From Cannabis sativa (lineage: Eukaryota; Streptophyta; Magnoliopsida; Rosales; Cannabaceae), in assembly GCF_029168945.1 (NCBI RefSeq), contig NC_083605.1, positions 23,635,280-23,699,279 of the forward strand: a stretch of 64,000 bases of DNA. Direction: 5' to 3'. The notes under the pieces are model-generated. The model was given only the letters and a program-made list of their open reading frames with translations. It had not been told where the DNA came from and did not search any database. A program made the translations under genes and the position numbers. Of this stretch, positions 1 to 12,611 are shown piece by piece (position 1 is the stretch's first letter; each line of letters opens with the position of its first letter).

Positions 1-180
1 CAGCACAATAAACAGGATCAAGTATGTGAAAAGGGTTTCAGATGAATTCATACATTATGTACATATAATCATGAAATAAATCATGTGAACCATGCAACAT
101 TAAATGTTATTTTTGATCTATATTAATAAGTAAATCTGATTATATTGAAATGAGTTTTATTTAGGGCATAAAACCCAAAA
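1..180 (-). mobile_element. LTR end, edge-truncated (same family as 2368-4258)
   Basis: This is the reverse complement of the first 180 bases of the LTR family seen at 2368, 10642, 12612 and 28709. The inner boundary reads ...ATAAAACCCAAAA, where other copies end CCCAACA, so the terminal C has mutated. LINE reverse-transcriptase coding sequence starts directly after it. The rest of the element lies left of the window, so solo LTR or full element cannot be decided. Confidence 0.85.
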
Positions 181-2367
181 GTTCTTCCCCTTGTAATCTC
201 TGATTCTCAGAGCACTTTTATACCAGGAAGGTTAATCTCTGACAATATTATGGTATCTTTTGAGGTTATGCATTATCTTAAGAGGAAGAGGCAAGGTAAA
301 GAGGGTTTCATGGCCATTAAGTTAGATCTTAGTAAGGCCTATGATCACATGGAATGGGGTTTTCTCTGTGCCATGATGTTAAAGATGGGTTTTCTAGTCA
401 TTTGGTCGACTAATTCTAGCTACGATTTGTTCGGTTCATTATACGGTGATCCATGATGGTTGAGAGTTAAGGTCGCTTACCCCTCAAAGGGGCATTAGAT
501 AAGGGGATCTGTTATCCCCGTATTTATTTTGGCTCTATGCTGAAGGATTTTCTTCTTTAATAAATGAATTTGAGGTTAATGGTGATATTAATGGTTGCTA
601 AAGTGGCTAATAGAGCACCTACAATTTCCCACATGCTATTTATCGACTATTGTCAGGCTAATGAGCACGAAGCTTCGAATGTCATTCATTTACTTGGGTC
701 GTTTGAGGAAGCATCTGGCCAAAAAGTTAACTATGGGAAATGTTCCATCTTCTTTAGTTCCAATACTCCTTTGGGAACAAAGCAAAGAGTTTGTGGCTTG
801 CTTGGTATGACTGAGGCAGATAAAAACAGCTTCTACCTTGGCCTCCCTTGCATTATGGGCCAAAAAAAGACAACGATTTCGAATTTCCTTAAAGAGAAAA
901 TGCAGAAAAAGATTCATAGTTGGGAAGGAAGATTTTTATCACAATCGAGTAAGAACCTGCTTTTTAAGATAGTGGTACAAGCTCTTCTTAATTACACCAT
1001 GTTCGTTTTCCTTTTACCCCTTAAAACTTGTGGTGATTTGGAAAAGATGATGGCTAAGTACTGGTAGAATTCTAAATTTGTCAATTCACGTTGGATTAGT
1101 TGGATGAGTTGAAATCGTCTCTGTGTTAGCAAAAATAATGGTGGTCTTAGCTTTCATAATCTCCATGATTATAATTTTGCTTTACTAGGAATGCAAAGTT
1201 GGCGGTTGTTGATGAATGGCAACTCTCTTGTAAGTTAGGTGTATAAAGCAAGGTACTTTCCCCATGGTACTTTTTTGTCTGCTAATCTTGGCAACAATTC
1301 GAGCTTTATTTGGCGTAGAATTCATGAGACTAAAGAGTTGGTTAGAGCTGGGGCGCATGTTAGCATAGGGGTTGACACCTCAATTAGTATTGTGAGAGAT
1401 CCATGGCTTCCACATGATACTAATCCATTTGTCATGATTGTTTTACTTGGCTTAGGCAGCTTCTCTATTAATAGCTTAATGTAGATTGAAAGGAGAAAAT
1501 GGGATGTGGAGGTTATCCAGGACTTGTTTGTCGAGAGAGACCAGGAGTTGATTCTTGGTATTTGTCTTAGTGATTCCGCTACCTTGGATCACTATTTTTG
1601 GTCTATGGAGAACTCGGGCTTCTACTCTGTTAAGAGTGTTTATCACTTTCTGCAAGCTCAAAAGCAACACATAGTTTCTACACAAGATTTAGAATGTTGG
1701 AGCAAGATCTAGAAATTGAAGATCCCCCCCAAAATTCATCACTTCTTTTGGAAGGCTTTAACAGGCTACCTACCCACACGCACTCAGCTTCATCAAAAAC
1801 ATGTGCCAGTGGGAACAAACTGTGTGTTTTGTGATGTTGCAGAGGAATCCATCTCCCATGTGTTGGTCAGCTGCTCCTTTGCAATATCATGTTAGAATCT
1901 CGATGGTGTGGCATCTTAACATTTGCATTCTCCAGACTTTCCTAACTGGTTTAATGGTATAGTGGGCACAACTTCTGTGTCTCTTGTAGGAAGATGCTGC
2001 TAAAACTTGGGCAATTTGGAAGGAGAGAAACGAACTATTATGGCAAGCCAAGTCAAACTCTATTGCTGCCACCATATACATTGCAAAGTCAGTCCTGCAG
2101 CAATGGAAATATGTCTGTGAATGACGTTTCGACCCTCTTTTAATCCCCTTTAGAGTTGTCACTGGTGGTGCGAACTAGTCTAAACCAAAAGCTGATTTTA
2201 TTAAAATTAATGTTGATGATGTGTTATTTGCTACTAAGAGTGCTTTACGATGGTGGTGCTCTTGCCCGGGATGCTGCTGGCCACATCATTGAAGGATTTG
2301 CAACGTATAGGATTGGTACGGTTCAACCAATTCGTGCTAAAATTATAAGTATCAAGGAGGCCTTAAG
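181..2367 (+). pseudogene. LINE retrotransposon relic, part 1 (RT to RNase H start)
   Basis: A decayed plant LINE (L1-like) ORF2 read on + in several frames. From 181 it shows the RT start (QS-FIPGRLISDN and the LDLSKAYDHMEW motif near 325-355). Frame-shifted C-terminal RT follows (564-1067, with SGQKVNYGKCS and YLGLP). The FADD box is corrupted to a FIDY-like remnant near 640. Next comes a linker, then a zf-RVT zinc-binding region (about 1590-1870, FYSVKSVYH, then C-x2-C and H/C residues near 1828-1872). The start of an RNase H domain is at about 2230-2367. Several stops and frameshifts make it non-functional. LTR insertions interrupt it on both sides, and it resumes at 12537 and 14519. Confidence 0.88.
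2363..2367. repeat. 5-bp target site duplication TTAAG (left)
   Basis: TTAAG directly precedes the LTR start at 2368 and recurs directly after the 3' LTR at 12532-12536. This exact 5-bp duplication marks a single integration event of the element between. Confidence 0.93.
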
Positions 2368-4258
2368 TGTTGGGTTTTATGCCCTAAATAAAACTCATTT
2401 CAATATAATCAGATTTACTTATTTAGATCAGAAATAACATTTAATGTTGCATGGTTCACATGATTTATTTCATGATTATATGTACATAATGTATAGATTC
2501 ATCTGAAACCCTTTTCACATACTTGATCCTGTTTATTGTGCCGTCAACACATTGGAAAGTAAACATGACTATGTGAATAAAGTTTCCTAGATTTATCAGA
2601 CACAGGGTTTTACTGATATGATAATCTACAACAAGAGTTTACTTGTATTTGGAGAAATACTATGTTCTTTCCAGAACATTGGTTAAAGTAAAGCTCAGGT
2701 TGGATGCATGGAGTATGCATCGGAAGGGACCGATATTGAACTTTGACTTAGATTTAATTAAACTTACCGTAAAATCTATTCAAGTCAATATCGCCTAGTT
2801 GATCCTAGATCAAATGATCTTAATCCTGTTATGATTAGGCTCAATCTTGAAAGGCTATTCGTGTTCCTTGAATTGTTAGTTAAGCCTGCTTTTAGGTCAG
2901 GGTGATACGTACTTTTTGGGAACACGGTAGTGCAATTGAGTGGGAGCGCTAGCATAAACATGGAATCTATAGCTTCTATCTGGCGAATAGTAAGCGAAGG
3001 ATGATCTCCTTCGAGCTTGACCAAACGAAAATAAATGGTGGAGATCTCATTTCACATAAGCTGAAATATCATTTATACGGGGTCAAGTGTTTTAAGGATA
3101 AAATACATAGTAGGGTGTTACGGTAATTTAATCCCTTTACTGTGTAGATCATTCATATAGAGGATAATTGATCAAATTAGGATTATAACAATGGATAACT
3201 AATGATGTGTCTATATGGTGGAACATATAGAGCATTCTATATACTGAGAGTGCAATTCTAAGTTCTATGCGTGGATTCAACGAAGAATTAATAAGTTAGT
3301 GAATTTTAGTGCTAAATTCTTGATCTACTTATTGGAAGCTCGGTTATATAGACCCATGGTCCCCCCACTAGTTGAGATAATATTGCTTGTAAGACTCATG
3401 TAATTGGTTTTGATTAATCAATTATAACTCTCAAATTAGACTATGTCTATTTGTGAATTTTTCACTAAGTAAGGGCGAAATTGTAAAGAAAGAGTTTATA
3501 GGGGCATATTTGTTAATTATGATACTTTGTATGGTTCAATTAATAAATATGATAAATGACAATATTATTTAATAATTATTTATAGTTATTAAATAGTTAG
3601 AATTGGCATTTAAATGGTTGAATTAGAAAATTGGCGTTTTTGAGAAAATCAGATGCAGAAAAGGTAAAACTGTAAAATTGCAAAAAGTGAGGCCCAAATC
3701 CACTAGTATAGGGCCAGCCACTTTTGTAGGAAATTTAAACTGATTTTTTCATTATTTTAATGCCAAATAATTCAAACCTAACCCTATTGGAATGCTATAA
3801 ATAGATAGTGAAGGCTTCAGGAAAATTACACTTAAATTTTCTATTTTTCCTTCAGAGAAAAACCTGAGCCTTCTCTCTCCCTATCTTTCGCTGACCCTTC
3901 TCTTTCTCCTTCCCTCTTCAATTTCGAAAATCTTAGTGTGAGAGTAGTGCCCACACACAACAAGTGATACCTCAATCATAGTGAGGAAGATCGTGAAGAA
4001 AGATCATGAGCAAAGGAGTTTCAGCATCAAAGATTCAGAGAAAGAGATCCAGGTTCAGATATTGATAATGCTCTGCTACAGAAAGGAATCAAGGGCTAGA
4101 TATCTGAACGGAAGGAGTCATATTATTCCGCTGCACCCAATGTAAGGTTTCCTAAACTTTATATGTGTTTAATTTATCGTTTTAGAAAGTTCTTATTTAG
4201 GATGTTAATAAACATACTTGTGAGTAGATCTAAGATCCTGGTAAAATAATTTCCAACA
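2368..4258 (+). repeat. 5' LTR, 1891 bp
   Basis: Begins TGTTGGGTTTTATGCCC and ends ATTTCCAACA, giving TGTTGG/CCAACA inverted termini. It is nearly identical to 10642-12531. A TATA-like ctataaatag at about 3795 sits upstream of a CT-rich stretch (about 3835-3915), which may be the U3/R junction. It carries an antisense open frame of about 79 codons (2785-3024) with no ATG start. Confidence 0.94.
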
Positions 4259-4260
4259 AC

Positions 4261-4277
4261 TGGGATCAGAGCCATGG
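4261..4277 (+). other. Primer binding site (initiator-Met tRNA type)
   Basis: TGGGATCAGAGCCATGG starts two bases after the 5' LTR. It matches the usual plant TGGTATCAGAGC primer site complementary to initiator methionine tRNA, with one change. It fixes the element's orientation as +. Confidence 0.85.
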
Positions 4278-7200
4278 TAATTGATTTACTTGCAAGAAAT
4301 TTGGACTTTAAAACGATTGTTTGTATGTTCTTTGGATGGTATCATGTTGTATTGAGTGTTATTTGATGATTGATTGATGTTTGTGAAATTTTCGTGAAAA
4401 ATAATTGTGATTTCGTTTCTGGAATTATTTTTATTGGATAGTATGGAAAAAATTAAGCAAGTTAGCCTTTTACAGAACTTAATTTGGATTTTATTTGAAT
4501 TAGTTATGATTTTTTGAAGATTTGACAAAATCGGGGCTCTGCTGATATTTTCCTGCGATCGCAGAACTGTCCGTACAGTTTCGAATTTTTTCTTTTTTCT
4601 TCAATTTTTCATACTTTTTCATGGAATTAACTTCCAATTTTTTGTATGGTTTTGTATATATACTATTACTATTCCTAATTCAATTCTAATTATCATTTTG
4701 AATTAATTTAATTTTTTTTAATTTAATTCAAGATATTAGTGTAATTTAAATTTGAATAGAATTAGTATTTATCTTTTTGCTTAAAAATCTATCTTATTTT
4801 TAAATTTGATTATATTTTTTTTGAATTTAAGGTCAGATTTTATAAGATATTTATAATATCTTTTAAGATATTTTAAAAATATCTTATCTTTTAAGATTTT
4901 TTAATTAAATCTTTTTAGATATTTTGACCATATTTAAATTTAAAATAAGATATTTATAATCATGTAATTTTAAATAGATATAAGATATTTTGCTAACTTT
5001 TAAATTTTGTTATTTTATTTATTTGAATTAAATTTAAAAATCTGAAAAGATATTTTATTTATCTTTTCTAATTTTTATTTAATTTTTATTTTTAAAATAA
5101 CGTTTAATTTTTAAAAAGTAGTTAGCAAATTTTGAAATGATATTTAGGTTGGTTGAAACCTAATTTTTCAAAATTGTAGGTTTAATTTTAAATTTAATTT
5201 TTTTTTTAAATTTTCGAAAAATAAATATTTTATTTATTTAATTAATTATTTCGAAATTAATAATTTAATTTAAAATTAAATAAATCCTACATCCAACTAT
5301 CCAGCTAACCTTGTTGCAGGAGTATGTGTTTTAGCTTATGTGTAAGTTTTCAAAACCTATTATTACTTGATTGCAAATAGCCATGGTTACTTTTGCCAGA
5401 TCTAATGATCTGATGGCTCCCTTGGTCAAGATAATAATTTGTAACAGGTATAATTTACAATCTTCTTTCATCTGTGTATGACCTAGCAACATGATAGGAC
5501 CCATCCAAAGTGTGCCTGTGTGAGCCTATGTGTTTAATTTGATTATAGATACATATAGGTTGTTGTTGCTAAAATAAATTATCATAGTTCTTGATAGAAT
5601 TTATTTAGGCCCATTTAGTTATTGGGCTTATTCAATTAATAACAGTTGTTCTTATTAAGGTTAAATTTCTCTCTTTTGGACCTTGTGTGAGAGTTGGGAG
5701 CCATAGAAGTGGGTACGACATACTGAACCCAGCACCCCCTCACATGAACCACCCCAATTGTGAAGGCCCATTTGCCTGATTTGAACAACTGTACTAGGTT
5801 AATTACACTAGTTTGACCTAATAAAATTGATTAGCAACATAATTAATTTCATTTATTTTGAAATTAATTTAAGAAAATTATAGTTTAAAGAATTCTTTAT
5901 TCTAAGCTAAACTATATGTATTTTCTTGTATTTAATTAAATATAGAATTATAACCATCTAGATTCTTTCTGGAACTTAATTTAAATTTTTCATTAAATAT
6001 TCCTATTTAAGTTGATATTTAGTTATCTACAACTAACCAACTTAAATCTGAATATCTTTTGAATTTCAAATTTCAAAATTAAGTTGAGGAATTTTAGGCA
6101 TTGGTTATTAAGATTCTTTAGATATTTTTTAAGTTAATGTCTTTTCGAATATTAACTTAAAATGGAATATTTTCAAATTAAGTGGTTACAACTTAATTTT
6201 TGATATTTAATTAAATTTAAATTTGAAAAATATTTAAGTTCTAGATTTTTTCTAATACAACTTAAATTAGATATTTTTTCAAATTTTGTGGAAAAGATAC
6301 TTAGTCAAATAAGATATTTTCTAGATAGTTATTTCTAGACTACTTATTATTTCTAATATTAAATAGGAAAATATTATAAATTGTGAAATTAATTATTTAA
6401 TTAATTTTGGTACAATTTATTTTAAGTATATTTTTCCTAGTATTAAACTAGAAATTAATAATTAAGCCTTCTCTACACTTAATTATTTATTTCTTGAATT
6501 TAATACATTTAATTAATTTGAAAATTAAATATCTAAGTTGATTTTTATCATCAAACTTAAATATTTCTTTTTCATGACATTTAATTAAATAGAAAATTAT
6601 ATTTAGTTGAAATTTATTTTTTCAACTAAATTTAAATAATTTTCAAAATATATTTTTTCTTTATTTTATTAATCAATTTTCGAAATTGCATTTCTTAAAT
6701 GCTAGAATTTTGAATTTTATCTTGAAAAATAGATTAAGTTGTAAATTAATTATTTGTTTTAATTAATTCTTGGATCAACTTAAATCAATGATTTTTTCAT
6801 TTATTGACTAATTTAAAATAAATTGAATTAAAGTATATTATTAGAAATTGAATTAATTAGTCAAAGGAAAATCTAGATAGATGATATTTTTACTTGAAGT
6901 ATTTTTCTAGTGTATTTAATTAAATAGAAAATTAATATTTAAGTTGATTTTCATCATCATACTTAAATATTTGAAATTTTTCTTATATATTTAATTAAAT
7001 AGGAAAATTATATTTTTTGTTGTAAATTAATTTTATTAATTAATTTTGGGCCAACATTAAATTAGAATAATTTTTCCAGGATTAATTTTTTATTTTAACA
7101 TGCATTTTCGAAAATTGTATTCTTAAATACTTTAATTTTTCGAAATGCAATATATATTTATAGAAAATTAAGTTTGAGTTGTAAATTAATTTATATTAAT

Positions 7201-10200
7201 TTTGTAACAACTTAAATTGGTATTTTTCTAAATATTTATTGGAAATTATTACTAAGATGAAAATAATTCATGTTATTTTCATATCCATCTAAGTAAAATT
7301 TATAAATATTAAATTAAAATTTGTATTTAGAATTTTTCATTCTAAATTGGAAATTTTAAATAAATATATATTTAAAATAAATAGATTAAATAAAGAGAAT
7401 CAAAGAAAATACAACTCACTTTAAATAATGAGCTTGATTATTATTAAGATATTCGATCTCCATTGTTGGTCTTACAAAAGTTAAATGTTTTCACTATAAC
7501 CTCGAGACGCTAGACTTCGTCCCCCTATGGATGGTTATTCGTTGAACGCATTTAACACCGTAAGATCTCATTTGATAAGTGTTTTGTGAGTTTTCGTCTC
7601 TATTTAGACTCTCCCCTACGGTGACTACTTAGAGATAAACTCATAAAACATGAAACAATGGTGGAAGCTCATAAAATGAGAATAACCTTGACTCTCGCCT
7701 ACCGGGACAACGTTGGATTCTTATTTTGATCGAATAAAAGGTTGCTAGAATGGTTTCTATTTTAGATGAGCTGACAACTCTATTCAATAAATGATGCTTT
7801 GACTCTCGCCTACCGGGACACTGTATCAGTTTGTTGAAAACCTTGGAAATTATTTAGGATTGTATGTTTTAGTATTTTCACTAGTCATTCATACTTGCTA
7901 TATGTTTATAATTTCTGAATTGTGTATGAATTTATATTGAACCATGTTATTTTCTGTTATTAAGTTGTAGTTTAATTTCAAATCTTCATTGTTGGTCTAA
8001 CATGTTTGTTTTTCTAATGAGATAAATCCCTAATGGATTTTCACCATTAGACATACATAATAGTGTAAGATCTCGAAAGATAAATATTGTATATGCAACA
8101 TCTAGCTGTTCATCAATTGATGACACCTTAGACTAGTATTTTTACAATATGAAACAAGAAGATTACATAAATAAGATTACTTTGTCTTTCGCTAATCGAA
8201 GCATCGTTGGATTCTTATTTATAAACGAAATTATCCTAATTCCTCTTAGCTTATTCATTTCGAATTAGCTTTAAAAACATATCATTGGATGAATGGTCTA
8301 TAAATCATTTCATGTCATTATATTTTCTCTTAAGAAATTAAATGACGCATATGATTATAATCCCGAAATTCTATTCCCAATTGATATAAATCCTCAATCT
8401 TAGAAATCTCCTACTTGTATGGGCAAATCTGACTTAGAGTTTGTATTAGTAGTGGTGGTCCAAGAAAGAATTACTCATTATATTTGGTTGAATTTAAGTC
8501 TTTGACTTTAATTTTAGAATCCAAACAGAAATTTTTCTTATATTTCTAATTCCAGATACAATACAGTTACACTTTCTCAAGTGTTTAATATCCATCTTTT
8601 ATTAATGGATTCAAACTGTATGGAGTATGAGTTAGGTATTCTGTGACCAGGATCCACTTGCACTATTCTAAGAATTCTTTTATAAACCTATGTCATCAAA
8701 AGACACTACCACATTTTTTTTAATCTATGGCATTTGTATCTTGTTCATAGTGGATTTGACAAGATCAATCTCTGCAAAGAGTTAATATGCCTATATCCAC
8801 TGAAAGTAGTTCATCTCATTCGCAAATGGATGTACATTCAGGGATGGATATGAGTTTTTCGTTGTATTCTTAAAACGATAACTCTAGATTATACCTTTTA
8901 GCAAAGAAATTTGAAATGTTTGAAAAATTTCATTAATTTCTAACAATGGTTAAAACCATTAAGGTAAGTGGTTAAAGATCTTGCGAACTGATAGGGGTGG
9001 AGAAATAGTTAGTAGATATGCAGTTCAAAGATCATTAAATTGATTTTTGAATTATATCCAAACTTACCTCCCGTAAATTTCGAGTTGCATATTGATGATT
9101 AGTTACTAGTCGTTGCCTAAATCCTTCTATGGTAATACAATTTCAGAATGATGTAATGGTTGGGTACTTAATGTAAATCATTACTAGATTCATGGATGAC
9201 CTAATCAAAATCTTAAGAAAAGCTAGAACTGTTAACCATGGTTTGTTAGCTATTCTAAGTGATTAGGGGTGGACCATCCCATTGTCAATAGATAAGAAAG
9301 TGTTTGTTCAAACAAATACTACTTTTCTAAGAAAATGACTAAGTCTGAAAAACAAGTAGCAAATAAAGGAGATATTTAATTCTTGATTCCAAAAGTATTC
9401 TATCATCTTATATAACATATGATGATCCCACTGCCTCTGTTGTCTTGTCACAACCGAAGAGATCAATACCATTTAGTTTTCTTAGACATAATTCACGGTG
9501 CCTTGTCGTAGTGGGAGAGTTTCTAGGAACTCACCTTCTTATGACTTGGGAGACACTAGTGATTAAAATCCATTGTGAGTTTAAACAAGTAATGGATTGT
9601 CAAGATAAGAAACTAAGAAGAAAGCCAATAGAACTATGGTTTAATCCATTCACATGGAACAACCTAAAGTTTTCTATTACAAGGACATAAAAGGAAATTT
9701 TAGTTAATAAGTCTATTCTATGGACTTAACAAACTTCCTGTTCCTAGTATTATAGGTTTGAGTTTATCTAAACCTATGGCTTGTGGTATACCTGGTAATT
9801 ACTTACTCTAATGCAAGCAACTTACTTTAGTAAGATGCTGAGGCATTTTCTTTCTAATGGCAATCTATAGAAGCTTCACAACTTCTTAGGTATAGATTTT
9901 ATTTATCTAAGGAAAAGTCTTAACTATTCCAGAAAAGATAAAGCCATGAAAGAATTTCTTATATCAACAGTGAGAGGTCCTAAATATGCTTTTGTATGCC
10001 TTAGACCAGACACCTGCTGTTGAGTGGGAGTAATGAGTAGGTATCAGATTAATCCAAGAGAAGAACATTGGAAGACAATCAAGTAAATCTTAAGATTAAG
10101 AAGAGGAACTATATGTTAGTCTATAAGGGTGTGTTTAAAACTCTTAGACTACACCATATCAGATTTCGAAATTTGCCTTTGTGCTAGTAAATCTTTCTGA

Positions 10201-10630
10201 TAAGATGGTGGTTACTCTGGGGGTGGAATAGTGATTTTGGAGAAGTGTAAAAACCTATCTGAAGTCTCTAGGTCTACCAGAGAGGGACTGAATGTTAAGG
10301 TTGCAGGAAAGGTACTTATTCAGTCTAAGGAAAGTTCTATACATTTTTGGCATCATTCCAAATTGCCTTAAACTACTAGTGTTAATTTCCTGATTAACCA
10401 AAAGTAGTTGCCAAAGATATAGAATTCAGTATCCCAAGAGAGTAGACATATAGAGAGGAATTTCACATTATCAATGATTTTGTGATTAAAGGAAGAGTAA
10501 TAGTGGAGAAAAGGTTGTGTTTAATTCAACCTTTCAGATTTTATTACGAGGAGTTTACTACTACTACACTTGATTTGTATATCAAGGTGTTGAGATTATT
10601 TGAAACGCACTTTTTGTTTTATATTAGTGC
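4278..10630 (+). mobile_element. Non-coding internal region of the LARD-like element
   Basis: Very AT-rich from about 4570 to 7400, with repeated short patterns of the AATTTAAGTTGA type. From 7500 there are more structured segments, including a motif TGACTCTCGCCTACCGGGAC at about 7690 and 7800 and a degenerate copy near 8180. From 8400 to 10620 the composition is more balanced, but all frames are broken (the longest open stretch is 81 codons at 9445-9690, with no domain I recognise). It could be long-decayed copia pol, but I cannot show that. Confidence 0.7.
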
Positions 10631-10641
10631 AAGTGGGAGTT
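10631..10641 (+). other. Polypurine tract
   Basis: AAGTGGGAGTT directly precedes the 3' LTR start at 10642. Its position and purine content fit the plus-strand primer of LTR retrotransposons. Confidence 0.75.
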
Positions 10642-12531
10642 TGTTGGGTTTTATGCCCTAAATAAAACTCATTTCAATATAATCAGATTTACTTATTTAG
10701 ATCAGAAATAACATTTAATGTTGCATGGTTCACATGATTTATTTCATGATTATATGTACATAATGTATAGATTCATCTGAAACCCTTTTCACATACTTGA
10801 TCCTGTTTATTGTGCCGTCAACACATTGGAAAGTAAACATGACTATGTGAATAAAGTTTCCTAGATTTATCAGACACAGGGTTTTACTGATATGATAATC
10901 TACAACAAGAGTTTACTTGTATTTGGAGAAATACTATGTTCTTTCCAGAACATTGGTTAAAGTAAAGCTCAGGTTGGATGCATGGAGTATGCATCGGAAG
11001 GGACCGATATTGAACTTTGACTTAGATTTAATTAAACTTACCGTAAAATCTATTCAAGTCAATATCGCCTAGTTGATCCTAGATCAAATGATCTTAATCC
11101 TGTTATGATTAGGCTCAATCTTGAAAGGCTATTCGTGTTCCTTGAATTGTTAGTTAAGCCTGCTTTTAGGTCAGGGTGATACGTACTTTTTGGGAACACG
11201 GTAGTGCAATTGAGTGGGAGCGCTAGCATAAACATGGAATCTATAGCTTCTATCTGGCGAATAGTAAGCAAAGGATGATCTCCTTCGAGCTTGACCAAAC
11301 GAAAATAAATGGTGGAGATCTCATTTCACATAAGCTGAAATATCATTTATACGGGGTCAAGTGTTTTAAGGATAAAATACATAGTAGGGTGTTACGGTAA
11401 TTTAATCCCTTTACTGTGTAGATCATTCATATAGAGGATAATTGATCAAATTAGGATTATAACAATGGATAACTAATGATGTGTCTATATGGTGGAACAT
11501 ATAGAGCATTCTATATACTGAGAGTGCAATTCTAAGTTCTATGCGTGGATTCAACGAAGAATTAATAAGTTAGTGAATTTTAGTGCTAAATTCTTGATCT
11601 ACTTATTGGAAGCTCGGTTATATAGACCCATGGTCCCCCCACTAGTTGAGATAATATTGCTTGTAAGACTCATGTAATTGGTTTTGATTAATCAATTATA
11701 ACTCTCAAATTAGACTATGTCTATTTGTGAATTTTTCACTAAGTAAGGGAGAAATTGTAAAGAAAGAGTTTATAGGGGCATATTTGTTAATTATGATACT
11801 TTGTATGGTTCAATTAATAAATATGATAAATGACAATATTATTTAATAATTATTTATAGTTATTAAATAGTTAGAATTGGCATTTAAATGGTTGAATTAG
11901 AAAATTGGCGTTTTTGAGAAAATCAGATGCAGAAAAGGTAAAACTGTAAAATTGCAAAAAGTGAGGCCCAAATCCACTAGTATAGGGCTAGCCACTTTTG
12001 TAGGAAATTTGAACTGATTTTTTCATTATTTTAATGCCAAATAATTCAAACCTAACCCTAGTGGAATGCTATAAATAGATAGTGAAGGCTTCAGGAAAAT
12101 TACACTAAATTTTCTATTTTTCCTTCAGAGAAAAACCTGAGCCTTCTCTCTCCCTATCTTTCGCTGACCCTTCTCTTTCTCCTTCCCTCTTCAATTTCGA
12201 AAATCTTAGTGTGAGAGTAGTGCCCACACACAACAAGTGATACCTCAATCATAGTGAGGAAGATCGTGAAGAAAGATCATGAGCAAAGGAGTTTCAGCAT
12301 CAAAGATTCAGAGAAAGAGATCCAGGTTCAGATATTGATAATGCTCTGCTACAGAAAGGAATCAAGGGCTAGATATCTGAACGGAAGGAGTCATATTATT
12401 CCGCTGCACCCAATGTAAGGTTTCCTAAACTTTATATGTGTTTAATTTATCGTTTTAGAAAGTTCTTATTTAGGATGTTAATAAACATACTTGTGAGTAG
12501 ATCTAAGATCCTGGTAAAATAATTTCCAACA
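10642..12531 (+). repeat. 3' LTR, 1890 bp
   Basis: Near-identical partner of 2368-4258. Differences seen include G to A at 11270, C to A in 'agggagaaattg' (about 11750), a ggccagcc/ggctagcc change near 11990 and loss of one or two bases near 12105. It ends CCAACA and is followed by the target duplication TTAAG. Confidence 0.94.
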
Positions 12532-12536
12532 TTAAG
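12532..12536. repeat. 5-bp target site duplication TTAAG (right)
   Basis: Matches 2363-2367 exactly and rejoins the LINE reading frame when the element is removed. Confidence 0.93.
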
Positions 12537-12611
12537 TTGGGTATAGATTAAGCAATGGAGCAATGTTATTATGGAGACAGATAACTTAACTTCAATCCAG
12601 GCACTTAATAG
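12537..12611 (+). pseudogene. LINE relic, part 2 (RNase H middle)
   Basis: Continues the LINE RNase H domain interrupted at 2367. It reads approximately IKQWSNVIMETDNLTSIQALNS, the usual strand with the third RNase H aspartate (ETD). It is cut again at 12611 by a solo LTR. Confidence 0.8.

Larger units (their letters stand above)
2368..12531 (+). mobile_element. Intact non-coding LTR retrotransposon (LARD-like), 10.2 kb
   Basis: A complete element: 5' LTR 2368-4258, primer binding site at 4261, a 6.4-kb internal region, a polypurine tract near 10631, and 3' LTR 10642-12531. TTAAG duplications flank it. LTRs begin TGTTGG and end CCAACA. The internal region has no long open frame and I recognise no gag or pol domain, so it fits the large retrotransposon derivative class that depends on proteins made elsewhere. 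The LTRs differ at only a handful of positions that I noticed, so insertion looks recent. It sits inside the RNase H region of the LINE at 181-14755. Confidence 0.92.

Noticed and set aside
2785..3024. 79-codon antisense frame as a host gene
   Set aside because: It lies inside an LTR, has no ATG, and recurs only in other LTR copies.
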